From CAINVV01 sp963663005 (GTDB lineage: Bacteria; Bacteroidota; Bacteroidia; Bacteroidales; Prolixibacteraceae), in NCBI GenBank assembly GCA_963663005.2, contig CAXXHH010000003.1:1008716-1072715 (forward strand): DNA of 64,000 nt, in the 5' to 3' direction. Below the pieces are notes generated by a model. The model was not told where the DNA came from and searched no databases. It saw only the letters and a list, made by a program, of their open reading frames with translations. How positions within the stretch are numbered: the stretch's first letter is position 1; every line of letters begins with the position of its first letter. The position numbers were made by a program, and so were the translations under genes. Below, in pieces: positions 1-9,434 of the stretch.

Positions 1-1243
1 CGTATCTCGCCGCAGCCATCTGGTTTTGACCCACGTCCGTTACAACCACAGCTTTATTATGAGCCAGGTTAGTAGACATGCGAACAACTTCCCCCATAGT
101 CAACCCGGGTTTTGTAGGATGAAGATCGTTGACAATAACCTTTTCCTCCTCCTTCTTCCGTGCACTTCGGAATTCATTTACCCAGTCAGTGTGCTCATTT
201 TCCTCGACCAAAGTCGTCAATAACCGAAGCGTATGCCTGGCGTCTCCCAGAATGGCCACTTCCGTTTTTATATTTTTGTCAATCTCGGCAGCATCGATTT
301 CGATGTGAATCACCTTAGCCTGTTTAGCATAAGTCTTAATATTTCCCGTGACACGATCATCAAAACGCATCCCTATGGCAATCAACACGTCACACTCATT
401 GGTTTTAATATTCGGAGCGTAGTTTCCATGCATACCAAGCATTCCCATATTTAAAGGATGATCGCTGTCGAGCGCAGAAATGCCTAATAAAGTTGAAGCC
501 GCCGGAATGCCCGTCTTCTCGATGAAGTGCTTCAACTCTTTTTCCGCTCCGGAGAGTAGAATCCCCTGACCGAAAATCAGAAAAGGCTTTTTGGATGAAT
601 TGATTAAATCTGCCGCATTTTTCAGGTGAATTTTGTCGGTAGGATATTCCGGAACATACGACCTAATCTTGGTACATTTTTTATACGAAAAATCGAATTT
701 ACTGAACTGGGCATCCTTGGTAATATCGAGTAAAACCGGTCCCGGACGACCTGTAGAAGCAATGTAAAATGCTTTGGCTATGGCTTCCGGAATCTCATCA
801 GCCGAGGTTATCTGAAAATTCCATTTCGTAATTGGCATTGAGATACCTATCACATCCGATTCCTGAAAGGCATCCGTTCCAAGTAAGCCGGAAGTCACCT
901 GACCGGTAATGCACACAAGCGGAGTCGAATCGATCATCGCATCGGCAATACCGGTAATCAGATTGGTCGCTCCCGGTCCTGAAGTGGCGAAGCAGACACC
1001 CACTTTGCCCGAAACACGGGCATATCCCTGGGCAGCATGCACGGCACCTTGTTCGTGACGAACCAATACGTGTTTAACAGCGTGGCTAAAGTCGTAAAGA
1101 GCATCGTAGATTGGCATAATTGCTCCACCCGGATACCCGAAGATCGTGTCAACGCCTTCAGCAACCAACGATCGAACCATTGCCTCCGAACCAGTCATCT
1201 CTTTTGCCTCTTTCAGTTTAGTTTTATCATTTTTAGCTATCAT
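1..1243 (-). CDS. ilvB: Acetolactate synthase large subunit, 3' end cut by window edge
   Basis: Thiamine-diphosphate enzyme that condenses two pyruvates to acetolactate (or pyruvate plus 2-oxobutyrate), the first shared step of Val/Leu/Ile synthesis. About 414 codons are visible. The N-terminal TPP domain has GYPGGAIMPIYDALYD near residue 36 and the catalytic Glu in RHEQGAVHAAQGYAR (E64), followed by the SGPGATNLITGIADA and TGRPGPVLLDITKD signatures. The reading frame is open to base 1, where the C-terminal TPP-binding domain is just beginning (DVGQNQM). The ATG at 1243 is the only plausible start. The gene lies 95 bases downstream of ilvD on the same strand, so it belongs to the ilvD-ilvB operon governed by the leader at 3254-3313. 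The small regulatory subunit would be expected beyond the left edge. Confidence 0.95.
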   Translation of the reverse strand, partial: MIAKNDKTKLKEAKEMTGSEAMVRSLVAEGVDTIFGYPGGAIMPIYDALYDFSHAVKHVLVRHEQGAVHAAQGYARVSGKVGVCFATSGPGATNLITGIADAMIDSTPLVCITGQVTSGLLGTDAFQESDVIGISMPITKWNFQITSADEIPEAIAKAFYIASTGRPGPVLLDITKDAQFSKFDFSYKKCTKIRSYVPEYPTDKIHLKNAADLINSSKKPFLIFGQGILLSGAEKELKHFIEKTGIPAASTLLGISALDSDHPLNMGMLGMHGNYAPNIKTNECDVLIAIGMRFDDRVTGNIKTYAKQAKVIHIEIDAAEIDKNIKTEVAILGDARHTLRLLTTLVEENEHTDWVNEFRSARKKEEEKVIVNDLHPTKPGLTMGEVVRMSTNLAHNKAVVVTDVGQNQMAAARY

Positions 1244-1338
1244 ACTTTAATCTTTTATGTAGTAAGCAGTAATATCGTAGAATCTAATAATCATTTCCTC
1301 AATGACGTATCACAACGGCATTTCTCATCTTTCATGTT

Positions 1339-3171
1339 TCAATCAATTATCCGAATCGCTCCTTTGTCGGCCGAAGTCACATTTTGAGCATAAGCCCTTA
1401 GCGCTTTGCTTACTTCCCGTAAGCGAGCAGCAGGTTTGTATGCATCTTTACCCCTGGCCTCTTCCTGAGATTTCCGAAGCGCGATCTCCTCCCCGCTCAC
1501 CAGCCATTCTATTTTCCTTGCGGGAATATCAATCAGAATTTTGTCCCCGTCCTGTACCAGAGCAATCTCTCCGCCGGCAGCAGCTTCGGGCGAGACATGG
1601 CCTATAGATAGTCCGGATGTTCCTCCGGAGAAGCGACCGTCGGTCAGTAAGGCACAAACTTTATCCAGTTTCCTGGATTTTAGATAAGAGGTTGGATAAA
1701 GCATCTCCTGCATCCCCGGACCGCCTTTGGGTCCTTCATACCGGATGATGACTACATCACCCGCTTTTACTTTCCCTTCGAGAATCCCCGTGCAAGAATC
1801 CTCCTGGGATTCAAAAACACGGGCTGTCCCCTCAAAATGATACACGGAAGCATCTACGCCGGCTGTTTTCACGATACATCCGTTACGGGCAATATTTCCG
1901 TACAAAACAGCCAAACCACCCTCTTTTGAGAATGCGTAATCCACTTCACGGATACATCCATTCTGACGATCCAAATCCAGTTCGGTGTAATATTTTTCCT
2001 GTGAACCCATCACCAGATTGCGACCGATTCTGCCGGGAGCAGAAGCATACCATTTTGGTGCTTCCGAACCTTCGCCAACTCTGCGTAAATCCCATTTTTC
2101 GATGGCTGCGGCCAGAGTTGGCTCATCCACCCGTGACACATCAAGGTTCAGCAATCCCTTCCTTTCCAATTCCCCCAAAATACCCATGATACCACCAGCA
2201 CGGTTTACATCCTGAATATGGTAGGCAGAACTTGGAGCTACTTTACAGATGCATGGTACTTTGCGGGAAAGTTCATCCATATCTTTCATGGTAAAATCTA
2301 CTCCAGCCTCATGCGCCACAGCCAAAAGGTGCAGAACAGTATTGGTCGATCCGCCCATGGCAATATCCAACGTCATGGCATTCATGAAAGCATCCCGGGT
2401 AGCAATCGAGCGAGGCAAAACAGTCTCGTCGCCATCCAGATAATAGGCGTTGGTGATCTCAACAATCCGTTTGGCCGCCTTTTCGAAAAGTCGCAATCTA
2501 TTGGCGTGAGTGGCAACGATAGTTCCGTTTCCTGGTAAGGACAGACCTAAGGCTTCGGTCAGACAGTTCATCGAATTGGCGGTGAACATACCGGAGCATG
2601 ATCCGCACGTCGGACAAGCATCCATCTCCACCTCAGAAAGCAGGGTCTCATCTACCGAGTCATCGGCGCCCATCACCATGGCATCTACAAGATCGTATTC
2701 CTTACCACGGATTTCGCCAGCCTCCATCGGACCGCCCGAAACAAATATTGTTGGTACGTTCAACCGCATGGAAGCCATTAACATACCAGGAGTAATTTTA
2801 TCACAGTTGGAGATGCAAATCATGGCATCCGCCTGATGCGCATTCACCATATATTCAACACTGTCGGCAATCAAATCGCGGGATGGGAGCGAATATAACA
2901 TTCCATTATGCCCCATGGCGATCCCGTCGTCAATGGCAATCGTGTTGAATTCTGCGGCAAAACAGCCTTCCGCTTCCACCAGTCTTTTCACCATTTGCCC
3001 GACTTCGTGCAGATGCGCATGACCCGGAACAAACTGGGTAAACGAGTTGACAATAGCGATAATCGGCTTACCGAAATGTGATTCTTTCATACCGTTAGCC
3101 CGCCACAAACTTCTGGCTCCCGCCATTTTTCGACCCTGAGTCGATTGATTACTTCTTAACCCTTTTTGCAT
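1339..3171 (-). CDS. ilvD: Dihydroxy-acid dehydratase
   Basis: Iron-sulfur dehydratase converting 2,3-dihydroxy-isovalerate and dihydroxy-methylvalerate to the 2-oxo acids of the valine and isoleucine pathways. It has 610 residues, normal for the IlvD/Edd family. Cluster-binding cysteines are visible in CISNCDKITPGM (about residues 118-122) and CPTCGSCSGMFTANSMNCL (about 188-205); GRFSGGTSGLSIGHVSPEAA is the C-terminal family signature. It is the first structural gene after the leader and attenuator, whose U-run ends 12 bases before this ATG, so read-through of that terminator should set expression of this gene and of ilvB. Confidence 0.97.
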   Translation of the reverse strand: MQKGLRSNQSTQGRKMAGARSLWRANGMKESHFGKPIIAIVNSFTQFVPGHAHLHEVGQMVKRLVEAEGCFAAEFNTIAIDDGIAMGHNGMLYSLPSRDLIADSVEYMVNAHQADAMICISNCDKITPGMLMASMRLNVPTIFVSGGPMEAGEIRGKEYDLVDAMVMGADDSVDETLLSEVEMDACPTCGSCSGMFTANSMNCLTEALGLSLPGNGTIVATHANRLRLFEKAAKRIVEITNAYYLDGDETVLPRSIATRDAFMNAMTLDIAMGGSTNTVLHLLAVAHEAGVDFTMKDMDELSRKVPCICKVAPSSAYHIQDVNRAGGIMGILGELERKGLLNLDVSRVDEPTLAAAIEKWDLRRVGEGSEAPKWYASAPGRIGRNLVMGSQEKYYTELDLDRQNGCIREVDYAFSKEGGLAVLYGNIARNGCIVKTAGVDASVYHFEGTARVFESQEDSCTGILEGKVKAGDVVIIRYEGPKGGPGMQEMLYPTSYLKSRKLDKVCALLTDGRFSGGTSGLSIGHVSPEAAAGGEIALVQDGDKILIDIPARKIEWLVSGEEIALRKSQEEARGKDAYKPAARLREVSKALRAYAQNVTSADKGAIRIID

Positions 3172-3183
3172 AATCTTTTTCTT

Positions 3184-3218
3184 AAAAAAAAACCTTTCTC
3201 GGTTTGTTGAGAAAGGTT
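3184..3218 (-). terminator. Attenuator (intrinsic terminator) of the ilv leader
   Basis: On the minus strand AACCTTTCTC (3218-3209) pairs perfectly with GAGAAAGGTT (3200-3191) around an 8-base loop, and a run of nine T follows, partly inside the stem. It lies between the leader peptide stop and the ilvD ATG. The 5' arm can pair instead with GAGGAGGTT at 3255-3247, which overlaps the leader stop codon. That gives the mutually exclusive antiterminator expected of a ribosome-mediated attenuator. Confidence 0.85.
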
Positions 3219-3253
3219 CTATTCTATTTTGTCATCACAAAGACTTAACCTCC

Positions 3254-3313
3254 TCAACCAGCACAGACGAGAATTAGAATAACCACGAGGAGGAGGACGT
3301 CAAAGGATATCAT
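3254..3313 (-). CDS. ilv operon leader peptide
   Basis: A 19-codon open frame, MISFDVLLLVVILILVCAG then TGA, placed just upstream of the attenuator. Twelve of its 19 residues are branched-chain amino acids (5 Leu, 4 Val, 3 Ile), far above chance, which marks it as the sensor of Leu/Val/Ile-tRNA charging. Ribosome stalling on this run would free the 3247-3255 segment to form the antiterminator and allow ilvD-ilvB transcription. An early CCTCC-rich stretch in the Leu codons can pair with GAGGAGG near the stop, serving as the pause hairpin. The arrangement parallels ilv leaders of enterobacteria; the peptide sequence itself is read here, not matched to a known one. Confidence 0.85.
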   Translation of the reverse strand: MISFDVLLLVVILILVCAG

Positions 3314-3399
3314 TGTAACTATTTTAATCTTTTATACTTCAGTTTATTTCTTTTGTTTCGAATGATTGCAAATTTATCTCAATCATTAAATTTCTGTTG

Positions 3400-3429
3400 C
3401 AAAAGTATCAATAAAAAATTCTCTGCAAA
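3400..3429 (-). promoter_or_regulatory. Probable promoter of the ilv leader transcript
   Basis: Minus-strand TTTG (3429-3426), 18 bases, then TACTTTTG (3407-3400) fits the Bacteroidota sigma-A pattern TTTG-N19-TAnnTTTG. It would start transcription about 80 bases before the leader peptide. A second TAnnTTTG match (TAAATTTG, 3376-3369) is closer to the leader but lacks a well-spaced upstream box. Confidence 0.55.
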
Positions 3430-3618
3430 ATAAAATTGTAAGCAATTTAGGTTAAATTATTAATAAATTAAAGTTATTACCTCGTTTTAGTTATGACTTG
3501 TGAATTATGGAATATTTCACCCAAAAATTCAAAATTCATTTTATCCTTCTTTCTAATTCCGAGAGAAATTACCCAAAGGGTAGATTCTCCAGTATGACTC
3601 AGCAATTTACATCACTTC

Positions 3619-4134
3619 TTACAATAGAAGCTGGCCTATTTCTTTCCACCCGGATACCCGGATATGAGATTTTGGGTCTTTCCCGAGATTATGCGGCTGA
3701 GTAAATAATAGCGTCTTTCCACCGAAATTGTCGAGGTTCTTAAAATGATCATCAATCATGATATCTCCCAGCAGGATGTCCTTTCTTCCACAGAGTATCA
3801 CCTGCTCCCACCCTATAAATGGGAAGTGCCGCTCGATCCATCGCATCTTTTCGGTCAGGCTGGGAGGAAATTCGGTGGCAGAAGATATAATGAAAACCTC
3901 ATATTTTTCATTCAATGCTCTGACTGTTTCGACACTCTCTTCAACCGGCCGTGCATTGCGGAAGAAACATTTCGAATGTACATATTTATCGTGATTCACA
4001 AAGGCCTCCCGTTCAATTACCCCGGCCAAATCGTCAAGTTTCAACGTAATGCCCAGGTCTCTTTTTACGTACCTGATAAATTGAGCATAGACATTTGCCA
4101 GCACGCCATCCATATCTATAAGTAATCTTTCCAT
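3619..4134 (-). CDS. 5'(3')-deoxyribonucleotidase-like HAD phosphatase (NT5C family)
   Basis: Predicted cytosolic pyrimidine-type 5'(3')-nucleotidase that dephosphorylates (deoxy)nucleoside monophosphates. The HAD motif I DMDGVLANVYAQF is at the N-terminus, motif II is the Ser-Ser pair of FIISSATEFP, and the late acidic motif is IMIDDHFKNL followed by GKTLLF. I chose the ATG at 4134 (MERLLIDMDG, 171 residues), which leaves 10 bases after dacB. An alternative in-frame ATG at 4155 would overlap the dacB stop by 11 bases and add seven residues. It follows the DD-peptidase gene in the same direction, so it is probably the last gene of that operon, with no obvious functional link. Confidence 0.8.
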   Translation of the reverse strand: MERLLIDMDGVLANVYAQFIRYVKRDLGITLKLDDLAGVIEREAFVNHDKYVHSKCFFRNARPVEESVETVRALNEKYEVFIISSATEFPPSLTEKMRWIERHFPFIGWEQVILCGRKDILLGDIMIDDHFKNLDNFGGKTLLFTQPHNLGKDPKSHIRVSGWKEIGQLLL

Positions 4135-4144
4135 CGTTTCATTA

Positions 4145-5572
4145 TCACTTTTCATTGTAAAACGACAAAAGTATAGATTCCAGCAATTGGGATACTTCGG
4201 GAGACTTGAGATCAAAATTATTTAGCAGGATGGCAAATAACAAGACTCTGCCGCTTTTAGTCTTCATTGTACCCGCTACACTTCTGACTCTGGACATCGA
4301 CCCTGTTTTGGCATGCACATTCTTTTCCAGCGGGGTATCCTTAAAGGAATTTTTCAATGTGCCGTCCACGCCCGCAACAGGCAGTGAATTAAGGAAAAAC
4401 TCCCAATTCTTGCTATTATAAATGTACTTCATCGTCTCTACCATTGTTTGAGCAGTAAGCGCATTGCTTCTGGAGAGTCCACTGCCATCTGTCGGAAAAA
4501 ATCCAAAAGAACAGATTCCTTTGTCGACACAAAACTGCTGATATGCCTCAATTCCTTTCGCAAGTGTCGGTTCGCCCAACTTTCTTCGTGCCACTTCCCG
4601 AAGGATATGTTCCGCGTATAGATTTAGACTTTCCTTGTTTAACGGGACGATTAAATCTTTTAACGGAGGAGATTGCCAGGTAGCGATCAAGGTACGTTTT
4701 GTCCCGTCGTTCACAACCTGTTTGGTAAAACTACCGGATAGCGGGACACCACTTTCCTGCAATTTTTTGAGAAATACCTGCGCCGCGACAACGGAAGGGT
4801 CGGGCATGGCAGCCTTGACCACAAAGTCGGTTTGATCCACCGGTATTGTTCCCTCAATTGATTGATGCCATAAACCTGGGGCGCCATAAACGATCGTATT
4901 ATCACCTGCTTTGGTGGATGAAACCACTTTGTTATCCAGCGATAAAGCGCTCATTTCAGGAATTATCGATTTGATTTTCGCCGGATGATCAACTAATTTG
5001 GATGATTCAAAGTGGATTTCATACTGGTTGTCCCCGAAAGACAAGGCGGAAACTCCTGCGCCATAATAATTTCCAATGTCGTCCCACGCCCAGCCTCCTG
5101 GTATGCTTTTCTGGTCCAAGGCAGAAAGATCAATGAGGAGGTTGCCCTGAATTTTTTTTATGCCGCAGTTTTTAAGTTGCTTAATCCAGTATCCGAAGCA
5201 ATCCTGGTAACGATCGCTAAAATAAGCGGAGTAAAACGCCGGATCACACCCCCCTTTAAGTAGTATATTCCCCGTAAGGATTCCTGTTTTGGCATCCAGG
5301 CTACCCGAATAATACACAGAAGTTGCAAATGTGAAATCTGGGCCCAAAAGATCGAGCGCCACCGCCGTTGTGTAAAGTTTCATTACAGAAGCCGTGGAAA
5401 GGCTCTTCTGCTCACTTTCACAAACGACTGTGCCTGTTTTGGCATCAACAGCATAGATACTGTAGGAGGTGTTTTTTAAACTTCCGGCAGTAAAGAACTG
5501 ATCGACCTTACTTTTTTGCGCAAATCCTGAATAGATTGTCAATAGTAGCAGGGAAAGGACAATGAACCTCAT
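4145..5572 (-). CDS. dacB: D-alanyl-D-alanine carboxypeptidase/endopeptidase (PBP4/DacB type, S13)
   Basis: Periplasmic penicillin-binding protein that trims or cleaves D-Ala cross-links in peptidoglycan. The 475-residue product starts with a signal peptide (MRFIVLSLLLLTIYSGFAQ). All three catalytic motifs are present: SVMK around residue 62 within STASVMKLYTT, SxN in DGSGLSRSN, and KTGS near the C-terminus in HAKTGSMSRV. The ATG at 5572 was chosen because it begins directly at the signal peptide and lies after the upstream gene's stop; the longer frame to 5608 would prepend a charged 12-residue tail. It sits 26 bases downstream of the patatin/BamA gene. Confidence 0.93.
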   Translation of the reverse strand: MRFIVLSLLLLTIYSGFAQKSKVDQFFTAGSLKNTSYSIYAVDAKTGTVVCESEQKSLSTASVMKLYTTAVALDLLGPDFTFATSVYYSGSLDAKTGILTGNILLKGGCDPAFYSAYFSDRYQDCFGYWIKQLKNCGIKKIQGNLLIDLSALDQKSIPGGWAWDDIGNYYGAGVSALSFGDNQYEIHFESSKLVDHPAKIKSIIPEMSALSLDNKVVSSTKAGDNTIVYGAPGLWHQSIEGTIPVDQTDFVVKAAMPDPSVVAAQVFLKKLQESGVPLSGSFTKQVVNDGTKRTLIATWQSPPLKDLIVPLNKESLNLYAEHILREVARRKLGEPTLAKGIEAYQQFCVDKGICSFGFFPTDGSGLSRSNALTAQTMVETMKYIYNSKNWEFFLNSLPVAGVDGTLKNSFKDTPLEKNVHAKTGSMSRVRSVAGTMKTKSGRVLLFAILLNNFDLKSPEVSQLLESILLSFYNEK

Positions 5573-5598
5573 AGTATTATTTTCTCGTGGTAGAAATA

Positions 5599-7770
5599 TC
5601 AGAACCAATAGCCCAAAGATAAGAAAGGAAGCACATCTTTGTCCTTATTTGAAAAGCTCAGATTTAATTCCAGAGGCCCCACCACACTGTTATAGGCTAC
5701 GTTCATACCAAATCCGAAGATTGTCTTCTGGTTGGACAGAAAGATATTATCCATGCTGTACATGCCAAAATCCCCGGAAGCAGAGACATAAATCTTCTCC
5801 CACATCCTCAGCCTGGCTTCCAGTCGGCCGACGCCAACACTTCTGGTCATTAGCTCAGACCTTTTTAACCCATTGAACGGAATGTTGTTATCAAAATAGT
5901 CGGTCTGCTGCACGCCTCCAAGATAGCTGTGGTGGAAAAAAGATTCATTGCCGCCCAATATCATTCGGCTGTTGATAGAATAAAGCAGCGTTATCCGGTC
6001 TGAAACGGACCTGGCCCTTTTGAACAGGAAATCACAGATAAGAATTGGATCAAAATTGCCGCTATTGAGAATAAGTTTAGCACCGCCACTGACATTTGTG
6101 CCCCTTGTAGGAAAGTATATTTTGTTTAATCTGTTGTGCTCTATTTTTGAAAAAGCATTGAAATAGGTTTTGTTTCTGATATTATAACCGGTGGTATCTC
6201 CAATGGCAGATCCCTTGTGGAACGCATCCATTGATGCTCCAAGGGTAAATCTGGTGGCATCAGTTATGAACGAATGAGAAGCTAACTGCAGATTTACGAG
6301 CGACATTTCTATCTCAGCGACTTTTTTCTCATTGGAATATCTGTAAATCCGATCCTGAACATACATGACTTTGGAGAAGAAACCGGGCTTCCACCCCCTG
6401 TCGATCGAATAGTGAGCAGCAAACATCGGGTACTGAGACAGTTTTGCATCCATTGAAAGCCTTGACCCAAAGAAATTTTGGTTTCGCAGGGTAATATTGA
6501 TAAGCATTGACGACCTATAATCGGAGTCATAATGAATACCTGCGTGGATCTTATTATTCTTTCGCTCTTTAACTTCAATCTTCAGTGTTTTGGTTTTGTT
6601 CCCGACCAACTGGTAATTGACAAACTCATAGTTCCCGGTAGAATAAAGTCTGGAGATTCCGTTCCGCAAATGCTCCAATGTTACACGCTCATCATATTTA
6701 ATACCGACCTGTCCAAGATAGAAAGCGATCTTAGCGCGATCTGTTCCTGTTACCTCGATATTACTTATTACCAAGGTTGTATCATTGCGAATAGGCTGAT
6801 GGGCCACCCTATTCACCGGTGTCCAATGCAATGAATCTCTCAGATGGATTAACTTTGGCAACACCTTTCGCGCAGCTTCTTCTCCACGTTTAATCAAAAC
6901 TTCTGCAGCTTCAGTACTAAAGCTTGCAACATTATACCCTGTGATATTCGGCCGGATATGGATATTCACGTGCTTCAGGTTTTGAGTAACACTCTTTTTA
7001 TCCAGGAAGTTCATCATCTGCGCAATAACATCCGGGATGTCTTTCAAATCCTCGGCGCTGGTCTTGCTATGCATCAAGTCGACACCAATTATGAAATTGG
7101 CACCCATCTCGCGACAGCGGTCGACCGGAAAATTATTTACCACTCCACCATCGACTAGCATTTTCCCATCGATATCGATAGATGAAAAGGCCGCCGGAAC
7201 CGACATGCTGGCACGGATTGCTTTGGGAAGTGAGCCCTTGTTTAAGACTACCTCCTCCCCATTTGTCAAATCAGTGGCAATACAAAGGAATGGAATGGGC
7301 AATCTCGAAAAATCATAAACATCATGATATCCCAAAGTAAGATAGGATAACAACTCCATGGCATTTTGGCCGTTCAAAACACCGTTGGAAAGCGCCAGTT
7401 TTTTCTGTTCAAATGGAAAGCTTACTGCATACCTGGCTTCGTCCGCCCTGTCAAAGGGAGGAGCCAGTTCAGATTTATATTCATTGCTTAGTAATTTTGA
7501 CCAATCCTGACTAAGGACAATTTTTTCAATTGTGGCAGCATTATATCCACATGCGTATAAACCACCAATTATGCTTCCTATACTTGTTCCTGCGATATAA
7601 TCGACCGGAATATGCGCCTCCTCCAAAACTTTCAATACACCGATATGGGTAAAACCTTTGGCTCCGCCTCCTCCCAGAACCAATCCAATTTTATTCGGAT
7701 TGGTTTGCTCCTGACCGAACAGCCCAATGCTTAGAAAAGCAAAAAAAATTGTGACGATGAAATTTTTCAT
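5599..7770 (-). CDS. Patatin-like phospholipase fused to a BamA-type outer-membrane barrel
   Basis: 723-residue protein of the PlpD-like type: signal peptide (to about residue 19), patatin lipase domain, a POTRA-like segment and a 16-strand Omp85-type barrel. The patatin core shows the oxyanion loop GGGGAKGFTHIG (residues about 33-44), the nucleophile elbow GTSIGS (Ser about 64) and the catalytic Asp in VDGGVVNNFPVD. From about residue 330 the sequence has the alternating pattern of an outer-membrane barrel and ends in Phe (LGYWF), the usual C-terminal signal for barrel assembly. It probably hydrolyses lipids at the cell surface or in the periplasm. First gene of a minus-strand group with dacB and the nucleotidase gene. 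Confidence 0.92.
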   Translation of the reverse strand: MKNFIVTIFFAFLSIGLFGQEQTNPNKIGLVLGGGGAKGFTHIGVLKVLEEAHIPVDYIAGTSIGSIIGGLYACGYNAATIEKIVLSQDWSKLLSNEYKSELAPPFDRADEARYAVSFPFEQKKLALSNGVLNGQNAMELLSYLTLGYHDVYDFSRLPIPFLCIATDLTNGEEVVLNKGSLPKAIRASMSVPAAFSSIDIDGKMLVDGGVVNNFPVDRCREMGANFIIGVDLMHSKTSAEDLKDIPDVIAQMMNFLDKKSVTQNLKHVNIHIRPNITGYNVASFSTEAAEVLIKRGEEAARKVLPKLIHLRDSLHWTPVNRVAHQPIRNDTTLVISNIEVTGTDRAKIAFYLGQVGIKYDERVTLEHLRNGISRLYSTGNYEFVNYQLVGNKTKTLKIEVKERKNNKIHAGIHYDSDYRSSMLINITLRNQNFFGSRLSMDAKLSQYPMFAAHYSIDRGWKPGFFSKVMYVQDRIYRYSNEKKVAEIEMSLVNLQLASHSFITDATRFTLGASMDAFHKGSAIGDTTGYNIRNKTYFNAFSKIEHNRLNKIYFPTRGTNVSGGAKLILNSGNFDPILICDFLFKRARSVSDRITLLYSINSRMILGGNESFFHHSYLGGVQQTDYFDNNIPFNGLKRSELMTRSVGVGRLEARLRMWEKIYVSASGDFGMYSMDNIFLSNQKTIFGFGMNVAYNSVVGPLELNLSFSNKDKDVLPFLSLGYWF

Positions 7771-8135
7771 GTCATTAGGATCAAATCAAGGTTATTACTG
7801 CACGCAGGCGTCCTTTACTTACAAAGAATACAATCTCAATGGATTAGGATACGCAAATTTCTATTTTCGGTCGCAAATTTCCATGCGGACATAGTTAAAA
7901 TAACAATTTGTTAAAGATGTACCCCAACGTAATAAATTTCATGCTGTACCAATAGGGGTAATTCGCTTCTTGTCTGTCATAGCGTTAGATGCGTCTCAAA
8001 AATCATTTCAATAAAAGAAGCTTACCCTTCTCAAATGAAATACCAAGGAGCAGCCCTCGCACAAAGCGAAAATGCATATTTACAAATTACGGTACAAAAT
8101 ATTAACAATCATAATTTTAACTAAATTATTTTCCA
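7771..8135. other. Divergent intergenic region, no gene recognised
   Basis: 365 bases between the divergent patatin/BamA gene and the regulatory-like-domain gene. It must hold promoters for both, but I find no clean TTTG-N19-TAnnTTTG pair on either strand and no strong hairpin; only a weak TACCCC/GGGGTA inverted pair with a 29-base loop is visible around 7920-7960. No tRNA or convincing small ORF was seen. Confidence 0.5.
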
Positions 8136-9431
8136 ATGAAAACAAAATTTAACAGTGAGATTATCAACATTTTTCGCCTGTCTTTGCTATTGTTGATAAT
8201 TATGTATTGCAGCAACACAGTGAAAGCATCCGGATTCGCGCCAAACAAGCAGGACACGCTTAACTATGTGCAATATAAAGGAACAGTTGTCGAAATGGAT
8301 ACAAGAAAGTCGTTAGGCTTTGCCACCCTGACGCTTGAGGGTTCAAATTTATCCACAGTTGCGAACAGCGACGGAGAGTTTGCGTTCAAGGTGCCTGTCA
8401 ACGCAACCAGCGGCAATGTAATCGTCTCCTATCTGGGTCACAAGGACAGAATAATCAAACTCTCTCTCTTGAAACCTGAAAAGAACAGAATCGAGCTTGA
8501 ACTACTATCTGTGACGCTTACCACGATCAATATTCATCCAAAAGACCCGGATATGCTGATGCGCACGATTTTAAGCAAGCGTCTGGACAATTACAATCAG
8601 GAACAAAACAAAATGATTGTCTTCTATCGGGAAACGATCAAGAAGAACAAGACGTATGTTTCGCTGTCTGAAGCAGTACTAGATGTTTACAAACAACCTT
8701 GTCTTTCGTCCAAATCAGATCAGATTGAACTTTCTAAAGGAAGAAAGAATACGGATTACACCAAATTGGATACCGTAACATTTAAGATGCAAGGCGGTCC
8801 ATACACCTCGCTAATGCTTGATATCATGAAAAATCCGGAGTTAATTTTCACCGAAGATATGAGCGGAAATTATCAATTTACCATTGAGAACGTATCCAAG
8901 ATCGGCGATCGACTCATGTATATAATTGACTTCAAGCAACTCCCGCACATTGAGGAGCCACTCTACTACGGCAAGTTGTATGTCGACACCGAATCACTCG
9001 CAATAATCAGCGCAACTTTCAGTCTGAATATTACAAATAAAGCATTGGCGTCAGATTATTTCATTCGCAAAAAACCGGTCGGAGCGAAAGTTTATCCCAC
9101 AGAAGCTAACTATCAGGTCAACTACCGCGAAAAAAATGGCAAATGGATTTTTGGCTATTCACGAGCCGAACTTGTATTCAAAATAGAATGGAAAAGAAAG
9201 CTCTTTAACACCCATTATTCCAGCAGCATAGAAATGGCTGTTACCGATTGGGAAAAAAGTCCGGTAAAAAATGCTAAACCTCAGGAAAAACTAAAACAGA
9301 ATGTTGTGATGATGGATGAGGTTACAGGCTTTGCTGATCCAGAATTTTGGGGAGTCTACAATGTAATAGAGCCGGAAAAATCTATCGATCAGGCTATCAG
9401 AAAAATTCAGAGAAAGATAAAAAGAGATTAA
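8136..9431 (+). CDS. Secreted carboxypeptidase-regulatory-like domain protein
   Basis: 431 residues with an N-terminal signal/membrane segment (residues about 10-32). A carboxypeptidase-regulatory-like (TonB-plug-associated Ig-like) domain lies at about 47-115, with the pattern GTVVEMDTRKSLGFATLTLEG, SDGEFAFKVP and VSYLGH. The remaining 300 residues match no enzyme I recognise; they are rich in beta-strand pattern and resemble the long uncharacterised C-terminal part of similar Bacteroidota exported proteins. There is no catalytic motif. It stands alone, divergent from the patatin gene, with a possible 29-residue membrane peptide directly after it. The assignment to a broad family is firm; the function is unknown. 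Confidence 0.75.
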   Translation: MKTKFNSEIINIFRLSLLLLIIMYCSNTVKASGFAPNKQDTLNYVQYKGTVVEMDTRKSLGFATLTLEGSNLSTVANSDGEFAFKVPVNATSGNVIVSYLGHKDRIIKLSLLKPEKNRIELELLSVTLTTINIHPKDPDMLMRTILSKRLDNYNQEQNKMIVFYRETIKKNKTYVSLSEAVLDVYKQPCLSSKSDQIELSKGRKNTDYTKLDTVTFKMQGGPYTSLMLDIMKNPELIFTEDMSGNYQFTIENVSKIGDRLMYIIDFKQLPHIEEPLYYGKLYVDTESLAIISATFSLNITNKALASDYFIRKKPVGAKVYPTEANYQVNYREKNGKWIFGYSRAELVFKIEWKRKLFNTHYSSSIEMAVTDWEKSPVKNAKPQEKLKQNVVMMDEVTGFADPEFWGVYNVIEPEKSIDQAIRKIQRKIKRD

Positions 9432-9434
9432 ACC

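Noticed and set aside
3507..3704. 65-codon plus-strand frame upstream of the nucleotidase gene end
   Set aside because: It runs into the minus-strand nucleotidase coding region and has no family features or start signals; it is a shadow.
5562..5876. Plus-strand 104-codon frame and other long plus-strand frames within 1339-7770
   Set aside because: They lie wholly inside ilvD, dacB and the patatin gene on the other strand and show no domain patterns.
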